Shown here: positions 39,537 to 51,960 of the stretch, one piece after another
How the letters are laid out: every line of letters starts with the position of its first letter
Position numbering within the stretch: the stretch's first letter is position 1
Source: Moringa oleifera
Lineage: Eukaryota > Streptophyta > Magnoliopsida > Brassicales > Moringaceae
DNA: 64,000 bases
Direction: 5' to 3'
Assembly (NCBI GenBank): GCA_021397835.1
Contig: JAJFZO010000049.1
Location: forward strand, 1,741,001 to 1,805,000
Position numbers and translations under genes: made by a program
Notes under the pieces: generated by a model
The model's database searches: none
What the model was told of the DNA's origin: nothing
Seen by the model: the letters and a program-made list of their open reading frames with translations, nothing else

Positions 39537-41315
39537 TATCTCTGTCTCTATCTCTTCTCTGTAGGTATCAAAACTTTCTGGTTTGATCAAAGCTCGATAA
39601 TCAAGGGGGCCATTTATAGAGGCGCCAAAGACTGCAGAATTTCAAAAAGACGTACAGGTCAAATTACTCTTTTTAAAAAAATAATTGAAATTACTGATTT
39701 AAGATGGAATTCGGTGGATTACCAATATGGATTCCCGTTTAGGGGCAATTCAAAAAAAAAAATTAATTCGATCAAAATATATGTTTAAATTCATCTTAAA
39801 TTTGTTTAAAAATTTAATTTTAATATTGGGATTCATCCAAAATACTCATTAAATATTTTTTAAATTATTTATTTAATATATTTAAATTTTAAAATAAATT
39901 AACAAACAATAACAAGAAAATTTTATATCATTTTTATTAATTAAATAAAAATTAAGACTTAGTAATAAATTTTTGATATTTAAATTTTAAAATTTAATAT
40001 ATTTAATTAAAATTAAAATTTTAATATAATTAAATTCAAAATAAAAAATTCAACATATTAACAATTATGCAAACGGATGGTCAATATCCAAAAATTTAAA
40101 TTCAAATATAATTCAAACTCGATTTAAGTATTAAATTTTAAACTGAAATCAGCCCTTATTTAATTGTTTAAATTCAATTAAAATACTATTGGAATCCATC
40201 ATATTAAGCTCTGATCTATTATCATCTTTGTCGGCAGGGATCATCTTACTTGCCATGCCCTCTCAATATTAAATTTTATGCTTTTTTTAAATTAATTTTT
40301 GACCTTTAAAAAATATTCAACAGAAATTTTTATTAATTTTATCCGAATTAAATTTTAATTTTACAAATTAATAACATTTTTATTATTAAAATATTTTCAA
40401 AAATTACAAAATATATTTTATTTTTTAAATTTAAAAAATTTAAGACCAATTATTTTTTAAAATTTTAATGATATATAATTTTTTAAAAATATTTTTAAAT
40501 ATTTTTAAGGTGATAATCTGAAAAATTTTATGTAAAGAAATAATTTTTAATTTAAAATTATATTTTTTGAAAAAAAACTCAACTTGATTCGGTTGAATCT
40601 AAATTAAATTAATTTTTATTTTAAATCATATTACATCACTTGAAATTTTTTCATCAAGCAAGGTATTGCATAAATCCTCTAATCATTACAGTAACCAGAA
40701 TAATAGAGGAGCCTAGCTGCATGATTGATAGGCATCAAAGACAGTTTGATTGCATCGCGTTCACCACAATCTTCCTGATAGAGCCAAACTCATTATGTCA
40801 ATACCAAGAATAAGCTTTTCATTATCTTTGCAAAAGAGAGCACTCTGGTGACTGTGCTTGGAATCAGCTGGCAGCACAAAGTAGCGGATGTCAAAGAAAT
40901 CGAAACCAGTGCAAAACTGCAATCCTGATTTACCTCATGCAAATAGGTAAAACAGCATTCCCAAGGCAAACAAAATCTTGTTAAACACATTTAATTTAGG
41001 TCCTTGAATTTTGCTTGAAAGACCAAATATCACTCTACTTAAGTTGCATTGCAAGCAATGCAAAAACCAAGGAATACAGGTTTTCATCATCTGGGTGAAC
41101 TGACTAGCAAAAATTTACAAAAATGCCACCAGCGGCAAAGCTGGTAAAAATTTAAATTTTATTGCAACTGAAGAATTACCAAACAAATCAGGCTAAAAGA
41201 ATTACAAAAACGAACAAATACAAGCTCAATAGTAACAAAAAAATGCCAAATGTCCTCTTTGGTTAGAAGCTCATTTGTGCTGCTTGCGGATGAAACTGTA
41301 ACCTAACAGTATAGC
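39537..41315. other. Spacer between the RMF-like gene and the ATX3 3' end
   Basis: The first 100-150 bp are the RMF leader and promoter. About 39770-40640 is AT-rich repeat-like DNA. About 40650-41315 has more balanced composition and is probably the 3' UTR and flank of the ATX3 gene. No coding region is supported. Confidence 0.5.
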
Positions 41316-44300
41316 TTAATTCATAAATTTTCTACAGTTGGGAGCTCCACATAAACAAGGTACTTTCAATTCATCACGCTCATCAGGGTCAAACAAGTAA
41401 TCATACCTGTCGCAATTTGAAACATATAAAATTACCACAATGAAATCAACATCAAAAATGGAATTGAAATGAAGCAAATTGTGCAGTAGATTAACACCAA
41501 AAAAGAGCGAGAAAGATAAGGAAGCGGATCTTACGTTAGCTCATCACCAGCAGACACATTGGTCTTTGCAATAAGAACTATCCTGTTCTGCTCATCACCC
41601 ACACTCATTATCCTTGCATAGCAATTCGGCATACACTGCACGAGTAATGAAATGTTCAGCATTACTTGCATATTAACAAGTAATAATGCATCTCACAGCA
41701 GAAAAGAAAACAAGTTCATTATCATTATCATTATTTATTTATTTATTTTGGCAGTGATGCCCCAATTAACAATAAGCCAACAAGTAATAATGCAAGGCAT
41801 CTCACAGCCAAAAATAAAATAAGTTCGTTATTTTTTTTCTTCTTCCTTCCAATTCTGACAAGCTAAAAGATGAAACTCACTGAATGGTTGATTAAGCGTG
41901 CTATATTCCCCTTGTTTGTGGCGTCAATCACTACTTCCTCGCTGATCTTGAACAGCTGCATTGTATAGTCATTTGAACTTATAAAAATAATAACCAATAC
42001 TTAAGCACCAGAATAGAACTTGTTTACATTTTTTTAAAAAAAAAAAATCCTCAAAATAAAAGCAGATACAAAATAAAAGGGAAGAATTCAGTCAAACTTT
42101 AACATATCTGATAGGCTATATGAAATTTGAAAAGCTTGTTCCAAAATTAATGCAAATTTAACCATTTAACAGATCAGTCTCATGATACACCTGCACCTAC
42201 TTCCAAGGAGAGAAGAATCCTGCGTGATGTCAAAATATTTCGAACACCCCATTTTTCCTAGAATACATTTGAGGATTGGCAATACAATATTCTTATCCTT
42301 TTCATGTAATAGGACATGCTGTATATATAGATAAGAAGATCAAGACTCACATAGCAATCTTTCCCTTCTGAACGGTACTTTGCCTCCCTCAAATCTGCAA
42401 CAATTCCCCTAACTTGCTCCCCACGATACTCAATGACCTGGAGAAAAATGCTCCGATTATCAAATTATATCATGCTTGAGGAAACAAATAAAATCCTAAA
42501 AGTTTTAAAGAATGGACTCAACCACAGAATAGTAATCGCTGTATTTACCATTTCTCCCTCTTGAATGCTTCGCCGTGCAAAAAGGCCCCATCCATGTATG
42601 CCAGATTTACCAAAGCAAACCCGATGATTTTCACTTCTCTACAGGCATATATGGACATCGATTATTTTGGAAAATTATGTCAACATGCAAAAATTATTAC
42701 ACCAAGAATAACAGTTTACCTGCAAGTGGTAAAGTCGCTCCTTGAATGAAGAGAAACTTGCAGGATCATCCAGTTCCTGATGTAACACACATTGGAAAGA
42801 TGTAGATTGTAAATCCATGCACATTAACGTACCAAAAAGAACCTTCTCCACTCCATAATCAAAACTATTTACATCTGAATCAAATTAAAAAATGGAACAG
42901 AAGAAGAAAAAATTACTTTATAAGAGCTCAAACTACTTATTGCATCAATAGGATGATGGCTTGGCCCCATAAGTCGGTGAAACATTGCCTCTCCTTCAGC
43001 CCTCTAACAAACAAGAGCAATAACAAGAAAGAGATTATAATGAGACCGACTGATTTTATCAAGTAAAACAAAAGAATCATCAGACTTGACTTTCTCAAAG
43101 AAGGAAATGTGAAATCTAAAGGAAAGCAATAAAGAAACAAGCAAGGACATGAACATTTCAAGAAAATAAATAAACAAAATATGACATTGTAAGGATTCCC
43201 AGATATGCACCTTATTACTTGTTTTTTTATATATACGGCATCTTGCAGCAGAGAGAGGCTCCAAGTCATCTGTCTCCTGGGCTGAGGATTCAGGAAGTTC
43301 AACTATCTTGGACGACACCAATCTTGAACCCCTGAAACAACCATTCTGGTTCTGAAGCGAGCTTCTGGCAGCAAAAATTCCCGAAGGTGTATGTACGACT
43401 AAAACACTATCAGGATTTGGTTTCCTGCATCAAAATGAATGTATAAAGATATGAGATTCAAACCATGCTGTGCACATAGGAGCAGGACCAAAACCTTTTC
43501 CACCATTAGATACTACAAGAAATGATGAAACAACTGACAGATGAGCAATAGCTCTCACCTATGAATAGCACAGTATATCAACTTTTTTGTTCTTTGTATC
43601 CCATTCCTCTCCAAGCAGTGTAACTGAAAATTCAATACACAACAAAAAATCCGTTTATATTTATGACACTCCTTTTACATTATAAAACTATCAAAGAAAA
43701 GAAGAACAATCGCAAAACTTCCTATAAACACATAAAATAGAAGCAATAAGAGTATCAGTTGTAGAAACAGTTTTCATACACAACATATTTTTTCATAAAT
43801 AATGATTTATTAGGGTGGAACAAAAGGCACATAGTGAGTATAAGAGCATGGAGAATCAAAATGTCAAACTTACCTCCATGCTGTATCCTGCTCTTGATGC
43901 GCACATTGCGTGAAAGTATGTAGAACACTTGCAGCAATGAGTACAGGAACCATGAGACTGCTTACAGATTATGCAGCTCTGTAGCGCATACAATAAAGCA
44001 CATTTTTAAGAGAATCAGAAATTTTTAATGTCTGGGTGACATGACAATGCAGAGAAAAAATTAATAAACTTTGAGCTTTTAAGCCCTAAAAGTAGCTGAT
44101 GTGCCCAAACATGTTCTTCTTTTGATATTTAAAAAATAAACCTTCAAAAATGAATTTGCTGGAACTCTTAGAATTCCAACAGCAGGTTCCATCTTTTCAT
44201 GGTTCAAGAAAGCAACTTCAGGCCGAAACCAAGCACACGTGACGTGAACCCAGAAACCTTCAATGTCAGTTGGCTTCAAAGCACCACCTACAGAAGATCC

Positions 44301-47300
44301 AAATAAACTTTATAAGAGACTTCTGTGGGGAGAAAATTAGGTAGCAGCATAAATTAGTAACTGGCGACACCAAGTGTTTGACTAAGTTGGATCAAAAGCA
44401 CCACATAGGTTATAATTGAAACTGCCAACAATCCAGAAAAAGTCCACTTCTGATTCCACCATTTCTCTAATTTAGGGCAGGGAGATGTGCAGTGAACACA
44501 AGTTACAAGGCCTATTTGTATAGAAACAGTCCAGGGAGGTGTGCTCTAAGCACAAGTTACGTTAGGCCATTATATCAAGAATTCCACTGTTAATATTTTG
44601 GACAGTGTGGAATGAAAGAAATAGGAATTGAGGGGAGGGGTCCCTTTCTTTTTGTTTAGGGACAGATGAATTAAGTTATCAAAAGTTTCAGCAACATGAA
44701 GGGATTTTGTAAATAATGAGGAATTTGTGGAGTTTATAAAACTCCGTATCTCTAAATAGTGCTCTTGTACTTGTAAATGGATGGCACCCTCTTGATGCCA
44801 TTTATGGTAATATAATTATACATGATTCTGGTATAACAAAAAAATACACCAACCTCAACAACACAGAATGACAACATACCTTTTACAGGACAAAGACAGC
44901 AATCTCTCTCAACTTCAGGTGTTTCACATGCTCTACAAACCCATGAAGTAAAATCCTGAACATTGCTTGCCCCGTAGCATTCTTGGTGCACAGCAATTTG
45001 ACACCTGAGTAAGAAAATTTCTTGTTCAAATAACCAACACAGATAGATATTTAAGGTCCAATCTCAAAGTGCGCAGTCTGACTTAATCCCCTAAATTAGA
45101 CTAAGTTGGTGCATAGAGAACCAATCATAAATGAAACTACCTATTGCAGATAATAATTTTATTATCTTCCCAGTCTTCAACCCATCTACATATGGCGCAT
45201 CTTTCTGTTGTCCATTTTGCAAGCACAGGTTCATACTTGTCTGTCACAATAAAAACAAATAAATACATAAAAAGGTTATACAGGTCTTCTGCCAGTTTAA
45301 AATCATAAATCTCCCCACAGGAAAGTAGAAGGCCCCCAAGAAATAAATTTCAACTAACTTTCACCTTTCAAAAAAGATACTAGCTTCTGCTTATCAAACT
45401 TCAGAGGATCCACACCATGCACTTTATACTCAGTCATCTGCAGCATCTTTGATGTCAACAAAAGTTGTAAAAAGCATCATAATGCATTAACTTAAGGGGA
45501 AAAAAAATAGAATAGAATAGGACCTTTTAGCAATAATGGAACTTATGTTAAAAATCTGGCACTGGGATTGAAATGGTACCACCCCTCAAAAAGCTAAAAC
45601 TAGATAATTTATTTGCTTCACACATCAATACTAGATTCACAGAGCACAATTATAAGGCTAGTTAGGCCAAATTGCAAAGAATAAATAAACATCAATCACT
45701 GCATCAACTTTTCAATACTTGGAGACCCTGCTTAACAGAGACAAGAGAATAATTCATGAAAAGCTATGGGTCTATTTACATCTGTTTGCAGTAAGAAATC
45801 CATGTCAGAAAATCATCACATTCTCTCCTTCAATGGACCAATTTATGGAAGTTAAAACATTTTTTCAAAAATATTATGGCATATTTCTCATTATTGTCTC
45901 ACCAAGGGGATAATTAATATCAGCAGTGAAAAAATAACAACAAGCACAATACAAATTGATCAGATTTATTGAAGACCACTAAAAGCCAGAAAGATTGAAT
46001 TCATTATTGAATCAACTAGTTCAATGTTTCTCATAGCATAAGTCTTCAAGCAAGGAGAGTCTTCATGGAGTTAACCAGAAGAAATAATGGAAGCCATAAG
46101 GCTCCAGAACTAGATTCTGTAACCACAACATGAAATATTTTCTCAACCGACAATTAGATTAATGCTGCTACTTCATAATACTCTCACTACAAGTTTTCAG
46201 GTCATTTCATCCACTAAAAGCCTTGCTCTCTACTTTCCCTTTCCTGATCTTTGCTACATGATTAAAGTATAATACCAAAGAAAACACGTTCAGTGTGAAA
46301 AAGAGGACTAGATAAACAATGATAACAGACAATTTAACTTCTATCCCCCCAAATCTAAGATTGTCAAATGCAGTAAACCATACCTCAAAATACACGATTC
46401 TAATTGCCAAATAAGGAGAAGCAGTTTTACTTGCATGAAACTAATCCTTAACCAGTGAAATATAAAGCTAGCAAGAGAATGACATCATGCTACAAAAACA
46501 GAGTACAAACCCATTTTTCCAGTGTTTGCATTGAACCTTTGACCTTCACGCTATACTTCCATTTCTTGGCCCTGCACCCTGTGTGCCGTTCCCATTCACT
46601 AAGTGAATGCCTCTTTGACCCACATGAACCACCACATTTGCACACAACCCTAAAATTAAATTTATAAAAAAAAATATATGTGGGGTTAAAGAAATTTGTC
46701 TTCAAAAGAATGAATTCCAATAACCCAAAATTTACTTGTAATAATAGAACAATTGACTAGATTCCTCAACAGAAATAAACTCCAAACAAGTGTTTATATG
46801 TCAATTTAATTCTTTTTATAGATTGATGTTTGATAAGCAACTGATTTTTCTTAACCTATCCCTTAGGCTGACAAAATGTGCTCAAGACTTACTGATGAAC
46901 AGCTGGAAAATATTTTCCTTCCACGCCATTGCAGACTACAGCTACCTCGTCAGGCGGCAAAGATTGTCCATTCTTTTCTTTAGACCTGTCACAGAATATT
47001 CTCACGCTATTGAGTTTATAATAAGCAAACAGCATCCACCATTTTATAAGATAAAATATGGATGAGGTCAATTGATGAACAGAAGGAAGAAAGAATCACA
47101 GGTGTTGCTAACATACTTAACATCAAGCTGCCTTCTCTCTCTCTCTGATGATTCAGATTTAAACTTCCCTTTGCAGTCTGGGCAGTAATAATCAAGGTGC
47201 TCCATATCCTTCAAATAATAACCAATTCAATGACCCTTCTACTCACAATGAATTTAGGTCAAATCACATAAGAGAGACACATAAAAATGGCATCGGAGAC

Positions 47301-50300
47301 TCTGTCTCATAATCACACCTTGAAGAGTTTGCTAGAAATTTTGTCACACTCAGCATGCACCCAGACATTACATCCATCGCAACATACCTAATCCAAAGAA
47401 TCACATCCAAGAATCTCTCAAATTAAGCAATTTCATAAATGTATAGAAGCAGAACCTATTTTGAATTGCACATGTTCTCACCCAATTTCCGCCATCTGAA
47501 TGATGCCAAATCTTCTTGCATATACCACAATGTTGCTTCGATTTCTGTAACTGCAATAATGAATTTAAAGTTAATGCAAGTTCACTACATATTCATGCAC
47601 ACTGAACAATAAAGCACATCTTAAAAACCTTAGCACAATGTTTGCACAAAAGCTCTTCAGAGATTGAGCCTTTCATTTTTCTCACAATTTTGCATGGAAT
47701 AGCTGAGCCACAACTACCACATAGTTTTGAGTCCTTGTGCTGTGCTCCCTGCACAATTAATCAACTTAATGAATTTTACACGAAACAACTAAATTCCATG
47801 AGTCTCAGAAACTGAAAAAGCACGAACCCAAGAACTAGAAACCACATTATTAAAAGAACTTGAGAGGAGTTTGTGCTGTGGGTGTGATATAAGGTAGGCA
47901 GGTGATGTTCTATTAAGTTTTGGCATGATGTTTGGTACCAAGAGATCTTAAAGAAGACTTTCTAGCTTTGCATCTTTTAGCTTAGAATAAAGAGGCTTGG
48001 GTAACTAAGCATGTGACAACACTAAAAAGTGGTATGTCTTGGGAGGTATGGTTTAAGCAGGGACACTTAAAATTGGGATGTGAGTGTGCTTGGGCAGCTC
48101 TTCCGGTGGGTCTATGCAGTCAAAACTGAGAATAAGAGTGAAGATAATATTGTTTGGAGAGGAGACCGTCCCCAAAAAATTTTAGTTAAATCTTTTTTCA
48201 AGATAATAAAGGACTTCTAACAATGGGGGAAGATGCAGTCGCTGCCATGGAAATTGATTTGGAAGCTTAAAGTTCCTTCCGAAGTGGCATTGTTTGGTTG
48301 GGAAGTGTTATGGGGTAAGCTCTCACTATTGACAACTTACCCAAAAAAAAAGGGCAAGGTTATGTTTAAGGCAAAATTGGTGAATCACATTCCCATTTGG
48401 GGTAGTTGGACTTAACAGATTTTGGACAGTTCGTTATTAGTTCAAGAGCAAAAGGGGGAGGTTTTGAGATTAGTGACGAATAAGTTGAAAGCATGGAAAG
48501 GTCTTCTTATTTCTAGGCCACAATGAAAATTATCAAAATGGATTTGTTACTTGTTGCGCGATGGTATGGAGGGAGAGTAACATATGAGCTTCTCATGGAG
48601 TTTTTTTTAGCATGAACGATTTATATTATTACTTATATGCAGCAAGGAGGCGCAACCCAATTACATTTGTTAATAGTATTTACTTACAACAAGCTGTACA
48701 AAATTCAAAACATTTATCCCATCTACACAATATCTACCCGTGTCCCACAAATGGAGAAGTTTCAACCACTGATTCATAACAATTCCCAGTTGTATTTCCT
48801 TCCCATCAAAAGCTCTCTTTTTCTGCTTCCTCCATATTATCCACATCATTACAAAAAGAATCTTTCCCACCAGCTTTTCAAGGAGTTAAGACCCCTTTAT
48901 CTTTGATCAAGGACAAATGGGCTATGATTTTTGAACTTTTGGGTGAAAGAATTTCTCGTAAACTTCTAACCTCCAAGGCCCCTTGGTGCTAATTGTATTC
49001 ATTACAAATATAGAATACTTTGCTTCATATAAATAAAAGAAACCAAATTTTCATGAATGAAGTAAATATTACAGAGAAGCATACATTAGTTATAAGTTTT
49101 GACATATTATTTTCTGCTTTTGCATTGACTTAAGCTGATTGAAAAGCACTCACAACAATCCAGACACGGACTGATGTCTAGTCCCAATATGTTCTACTTT
49201 ATATTCTAACTCAAACTCATCTGTTTTTTCAAAATATTAATTTAGTTTACTGCTTGGAAAGGAACTTGACACACCAGATAAGAAAAGAAGTCACAATTAA
49301 TGGCCATTCTCAGAGGAAAACTATCTCAATAAGAATCTAAAATTAGCTATATATTACACAAACTTCAGTTGCGTTATGTAGACCTAAAATTTTTGACATT
49401 CATATAGATTTTAAACAAGATATCCTAAATTCGCAGACACGCAAACAACAAAATGACAGGTTAAGGCACAATTGAAAGCAGGTAGATACATATTCTAGAA
49501 CAAATAATAGGAGAGCTGGCTATTACACTGACTCGCACTAGAGCATTCTAACATAGCACAGAAGGTTTACATTATAAGATAAACTTCTTCAAGTGGTGAA
49601 CCCTAACTTCAAAGAAGAAATGTCACAAGTCGGGAGTTGAGAAACTTGCCTGGCTCTGGGAAAAAGAATCATGATCCTGACTTGAACAACTGGGATGTGC
49701 TTCCGGATAGGCTATTTGTGCAGTCTCAAGGTTCGTGTCCAGAAAACCATTCTCAGCCAAAAGCGCCTCTTCTAATGCCATCTGAAATTCACTTGCCTTG
49801 CTCTTGTGCAAGTGGCTCTGCCCCTGAAATCTGAATAAATATAAAATTTAGCAAAACACTCCCAGGCAAACCAAGGTCACATCATATTGGGACAACTGCT
49901 GTACTCACTTGTCCATGAATTCAGCAAAGGGGAATATCATTCCTTGTTTCACCCATGAATAGTCCTGACCAAAATATAAGAGAAAAATGAATAACATAAA
50001 CTAAAGGGAAGAAACTGAGAGACATAAAAATAAGAGAGAGAGAGAGAGAGAGAGAGGCATTAGTGTTACCCTTTGGGTTCCATTTCTTGAATACCCAAAA
50101 AACATCACACAAATTGCACCAGGAACACAAGATCTCAAAACTGTTTCGGGAGCTTGCACTATGGGATCAATCACTATAGCTGGCCAAGGAGGGCATCGTT
50201 TCCCACACTTAGCCCAAACTATATCACCCAATGCAAAGTCTTCCGGCTTATAGACATCCTTCTTCTTTCCAGCCCTCTCTTTTGTCAATCTCTTTAGACC

Positions 50301-50960
50301 TGTAAAATTAAACCTGGGCATATATTCCTCGCTCCCAATCAACGGCAAAGAACTCATTACTGAATTACATGAACTTGCATACTTCCTGTAATCAAGGTCA
50401 CTATGTCCGATAAAACCTACTTGTCTGTTCTCTTCCTTTTCACAATATGGATACAACTTTGAGCTTCCATATCTAAGCTTATTATCTACATATTTTACCC
50501 TATGGTAACCAAACCGTTCACCAGAAAGTTCACTTTTCTCCTCCACAAATTCGTCAGCCTCATCAAAGCTCGAATCCATATCCTCAAGCCTGCTCTCTTC
50601 ATCATTCCACACATCAAGAACCGAATCCTTTAATTTCGAAGGACGCATTTGAGTCCTTCCCCGAGAAGATTTTGATAATGGAGGGCGAGACATCTTGGAG
50701 CTCCGGATGGATTCTCTCCTGTTACTCAAATTCTTTGAATTTAACTCAACTTCGCTGCCCCAATTTAATAATTCGCTGCTCAAAGAACCCGAGCCACTGC
50801 TGAAATCTTCAAGCTCACCTTGCGAATAGCACCCATCAGTTCTTTGTCTCTTGGGATTCCCAGAATAAGAGTAGTCTTTATTCTCGTAAGCAACATCTGA
50901 TTCGATTTTGCACCGCTTCAAATCCGGCTTTTCTAATTTCAGAGGTCGTTTGATAATCAT
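41316..50960 (-). CDS. ATX3: Histone H3K4 methyltransferase, trithorax-like ATX3 class, with a one-base frameshift in SET
   Basis: Exons: 50070-50960, 49909-49964, 49650-49830, 47629-47748, 47482-47550, 47319-47387, 47117-47208, 46893-46985, 46511-46649, 45365-45446, 45141-45240, 44880-45004, 44142-44287, 43874-43978, 43559-43623, 43211-43424, 42918-43004, 42720-42776, 42549-42638, 42351-42438, 41881-41955, 41535-41635, 41316-41406. Order: Ser-rich basic N-terminus, PWWP (PPWP at 257-260), PHD ([12 protein letters not shown]), a second PHD plus extended PHD ([33 protein letters not shown]), SET ([24 protein letters not shown]) and post-SET ([13 protein letters not shown]). These proteins methylate H3K4 at target genes. 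Exon lengths sum to 3136, one more than a multiple of three. The extra base is an A in the run at 42360-42363. Read literally, SET is lost after about residue 953 and a TGA follows 13 residues later. Without it the protein would be 1044 aa, normal for the clade. The intron after exon 3 uses a GC donor. Confidence 0.93.
41676..41832. repeat. Imperfect duplication within an ATX3 intron
   Basis: AACAAGTAATAATGCA, then TCTCACAGC, then AAGTTC(A/G)TTAT occur at about 41676-41721 and again at about 41780-41832, in the intron between exons 21 and 22. A TCAT/TTTA-rich stretch lies between the copies. It does not touch splice sites. Confidence 0.7.
47830..48640 (+). mobile_element. Decayed LINE (non-LTR retrotransposon) fragment, plus orientation
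   Basis: Broken plus-strand frames spell the 3' part of a plant LINE polyprotein around the zf-RVT region: FWHDVW near 47920, [13 protein letters not shown] and [12 protein letters not shown] from about 47993, [20 protein letters not shown] near 48137, then [19 protein letters not shown] and [13 protein letters not shown] at 48245-48340. Frame changes and stops show it is dead. It sits inside ATX3 intron 3, antisense to the host gene. Confidence 0.7.
48660..48880 (-). mobile_element. Second decayed LINE fragment, minus orientation
   Basis: A minus-strand open frame at 48670-48870 contains [18 protein letters not shown] followed by a [13 protein letters not shown] segment, the usual C-terminal end of plant LINE reverse transcriptase proteins (WxxWRERNxRxFxGKE). 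It lies back-to-back with the plus-oriented fragment in the same ATX3 intron, so the two are either separate insertions or one rearranged copy. Confidence 0.6.
50033..50056. repeat. (AG)n microsatellite at the start of ATX3 intron 1
   Basis: Twelve AG units on the plus strand, read as (CT)n on the gene strand, begin about 12 bases inside the first intron. Confidence 0.95.
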
Positions 50961-51960
50961 CCTCCAATCTATCTAAGAGTAAACAAATATTAACCTTCTA
51001 ACTTCAAGACAAAACCCTAATTTCACATAACAAAAGCTAATTAACAAGAAATTCGAACCAAACCTCCAGAATTCAAACCAATTGCACTTCAAGTTCGGAT
51101 CAATTGTCAGAAAATCCCATAACCGAAGCACGCGAATACTCTTTCTTGATGAGTGAAACCCTAGTTAAGGAATGCCAATGCAGAATTCCCAGGTTATCTT
51201 AATTGTATACTCCGGAGAGAACAAAAGTGACAGGAACTCCAGTTTACGACCCGAGAATTCTATCTTCCCACCGATATTAAGCAGAGAACCGATTTCCCCT
51301 GGAAAACCAGGAAAACATTTCCTCAGAAAACCAATCCCTTGCGCTGAGAGGAAAAAACCTTCTCCGTAAAACCAACACAAACACGGGACCGGGAAGGATT
51401 TCTTGGTTCTAATTAAAGAAGAGTTCCACACAGCAAAATAGTTAGTGTATATTTTTTAAAATATTTTATAGTAATACTCCGTAGTAGTAGGAGTATTTTT
51501 TCCCTCTAATTATACATGGAAATAAGCAAATTAAAGAATAAAAAGTGGGCCCTTGCTGACGTGGGTACGTTCCAATTTGGCTCCAAAATTGGGATAGCAA
51601 TTTGGAGATGGAGGGAGCCGCCGCAAAAATTTTTTTGGATGAAAGCGCGAAGTGAAAATTTGGGAAAATTTTATTTTGTGGTTCCCTCTTATAGGCTTGT
51701 AGAGGGTGGGCCCATGAGCTTCATTCAAGGGCCCAAAATCCTGGTCCAATGAGCAACATTTGCAACAGCTTTGCAAGGGAATGAGCCCATGATAATAGTT
51801 ATCAAGTGGGCTTCTGACGCCAGCTAATGGAGGAGCAGCTGAAATTTCTCATTTTCGCGGGGTCACCAGGAACTACGTCGTTTTAATGGAGGCAGTCTGC
51901 TGTGTGCCCTTTCCTTTCGCCTGGTTTGTCTAACCCTAGAAGTATTAAACACCGCCACAG
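50961..51960. promoter_or_regulatory. ATX3 leader and probable bidirectional promoter with Site II and telo-box motifs
   Basis: Telo-box AAACCCTA(G/A) sequences occur at about 51014 and 51156 in the ATX3 leader, and AACCCTAG at about 51932. Several GGGCCC / TGGGCC / TGGGCT Site II-like motifs lie at about 51547, 51707, 51729 and 51808. In plants this pair of elements marks promoters of growth-linked housekeeping genes. The arrangement would suit divergent transcription of ATX3 (minus) and of a possible transcript starting near 51940 (plus). Inference from motifs only. Confidence 0.5.

Noticed and set aside
39537..39590. Upstream extension of the RMF-like frame beginning at TTG
   Set aside because: There is no ATG in the extension; the ATG at 39536 has a strong context (A at -3, G at +4).
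43004..43321. Minus-strand frames reading from ATX3 exon 16 into the intron
   Set aside because: Exon read-through; the donor after AATAAG is clear and the next exon is in phase.
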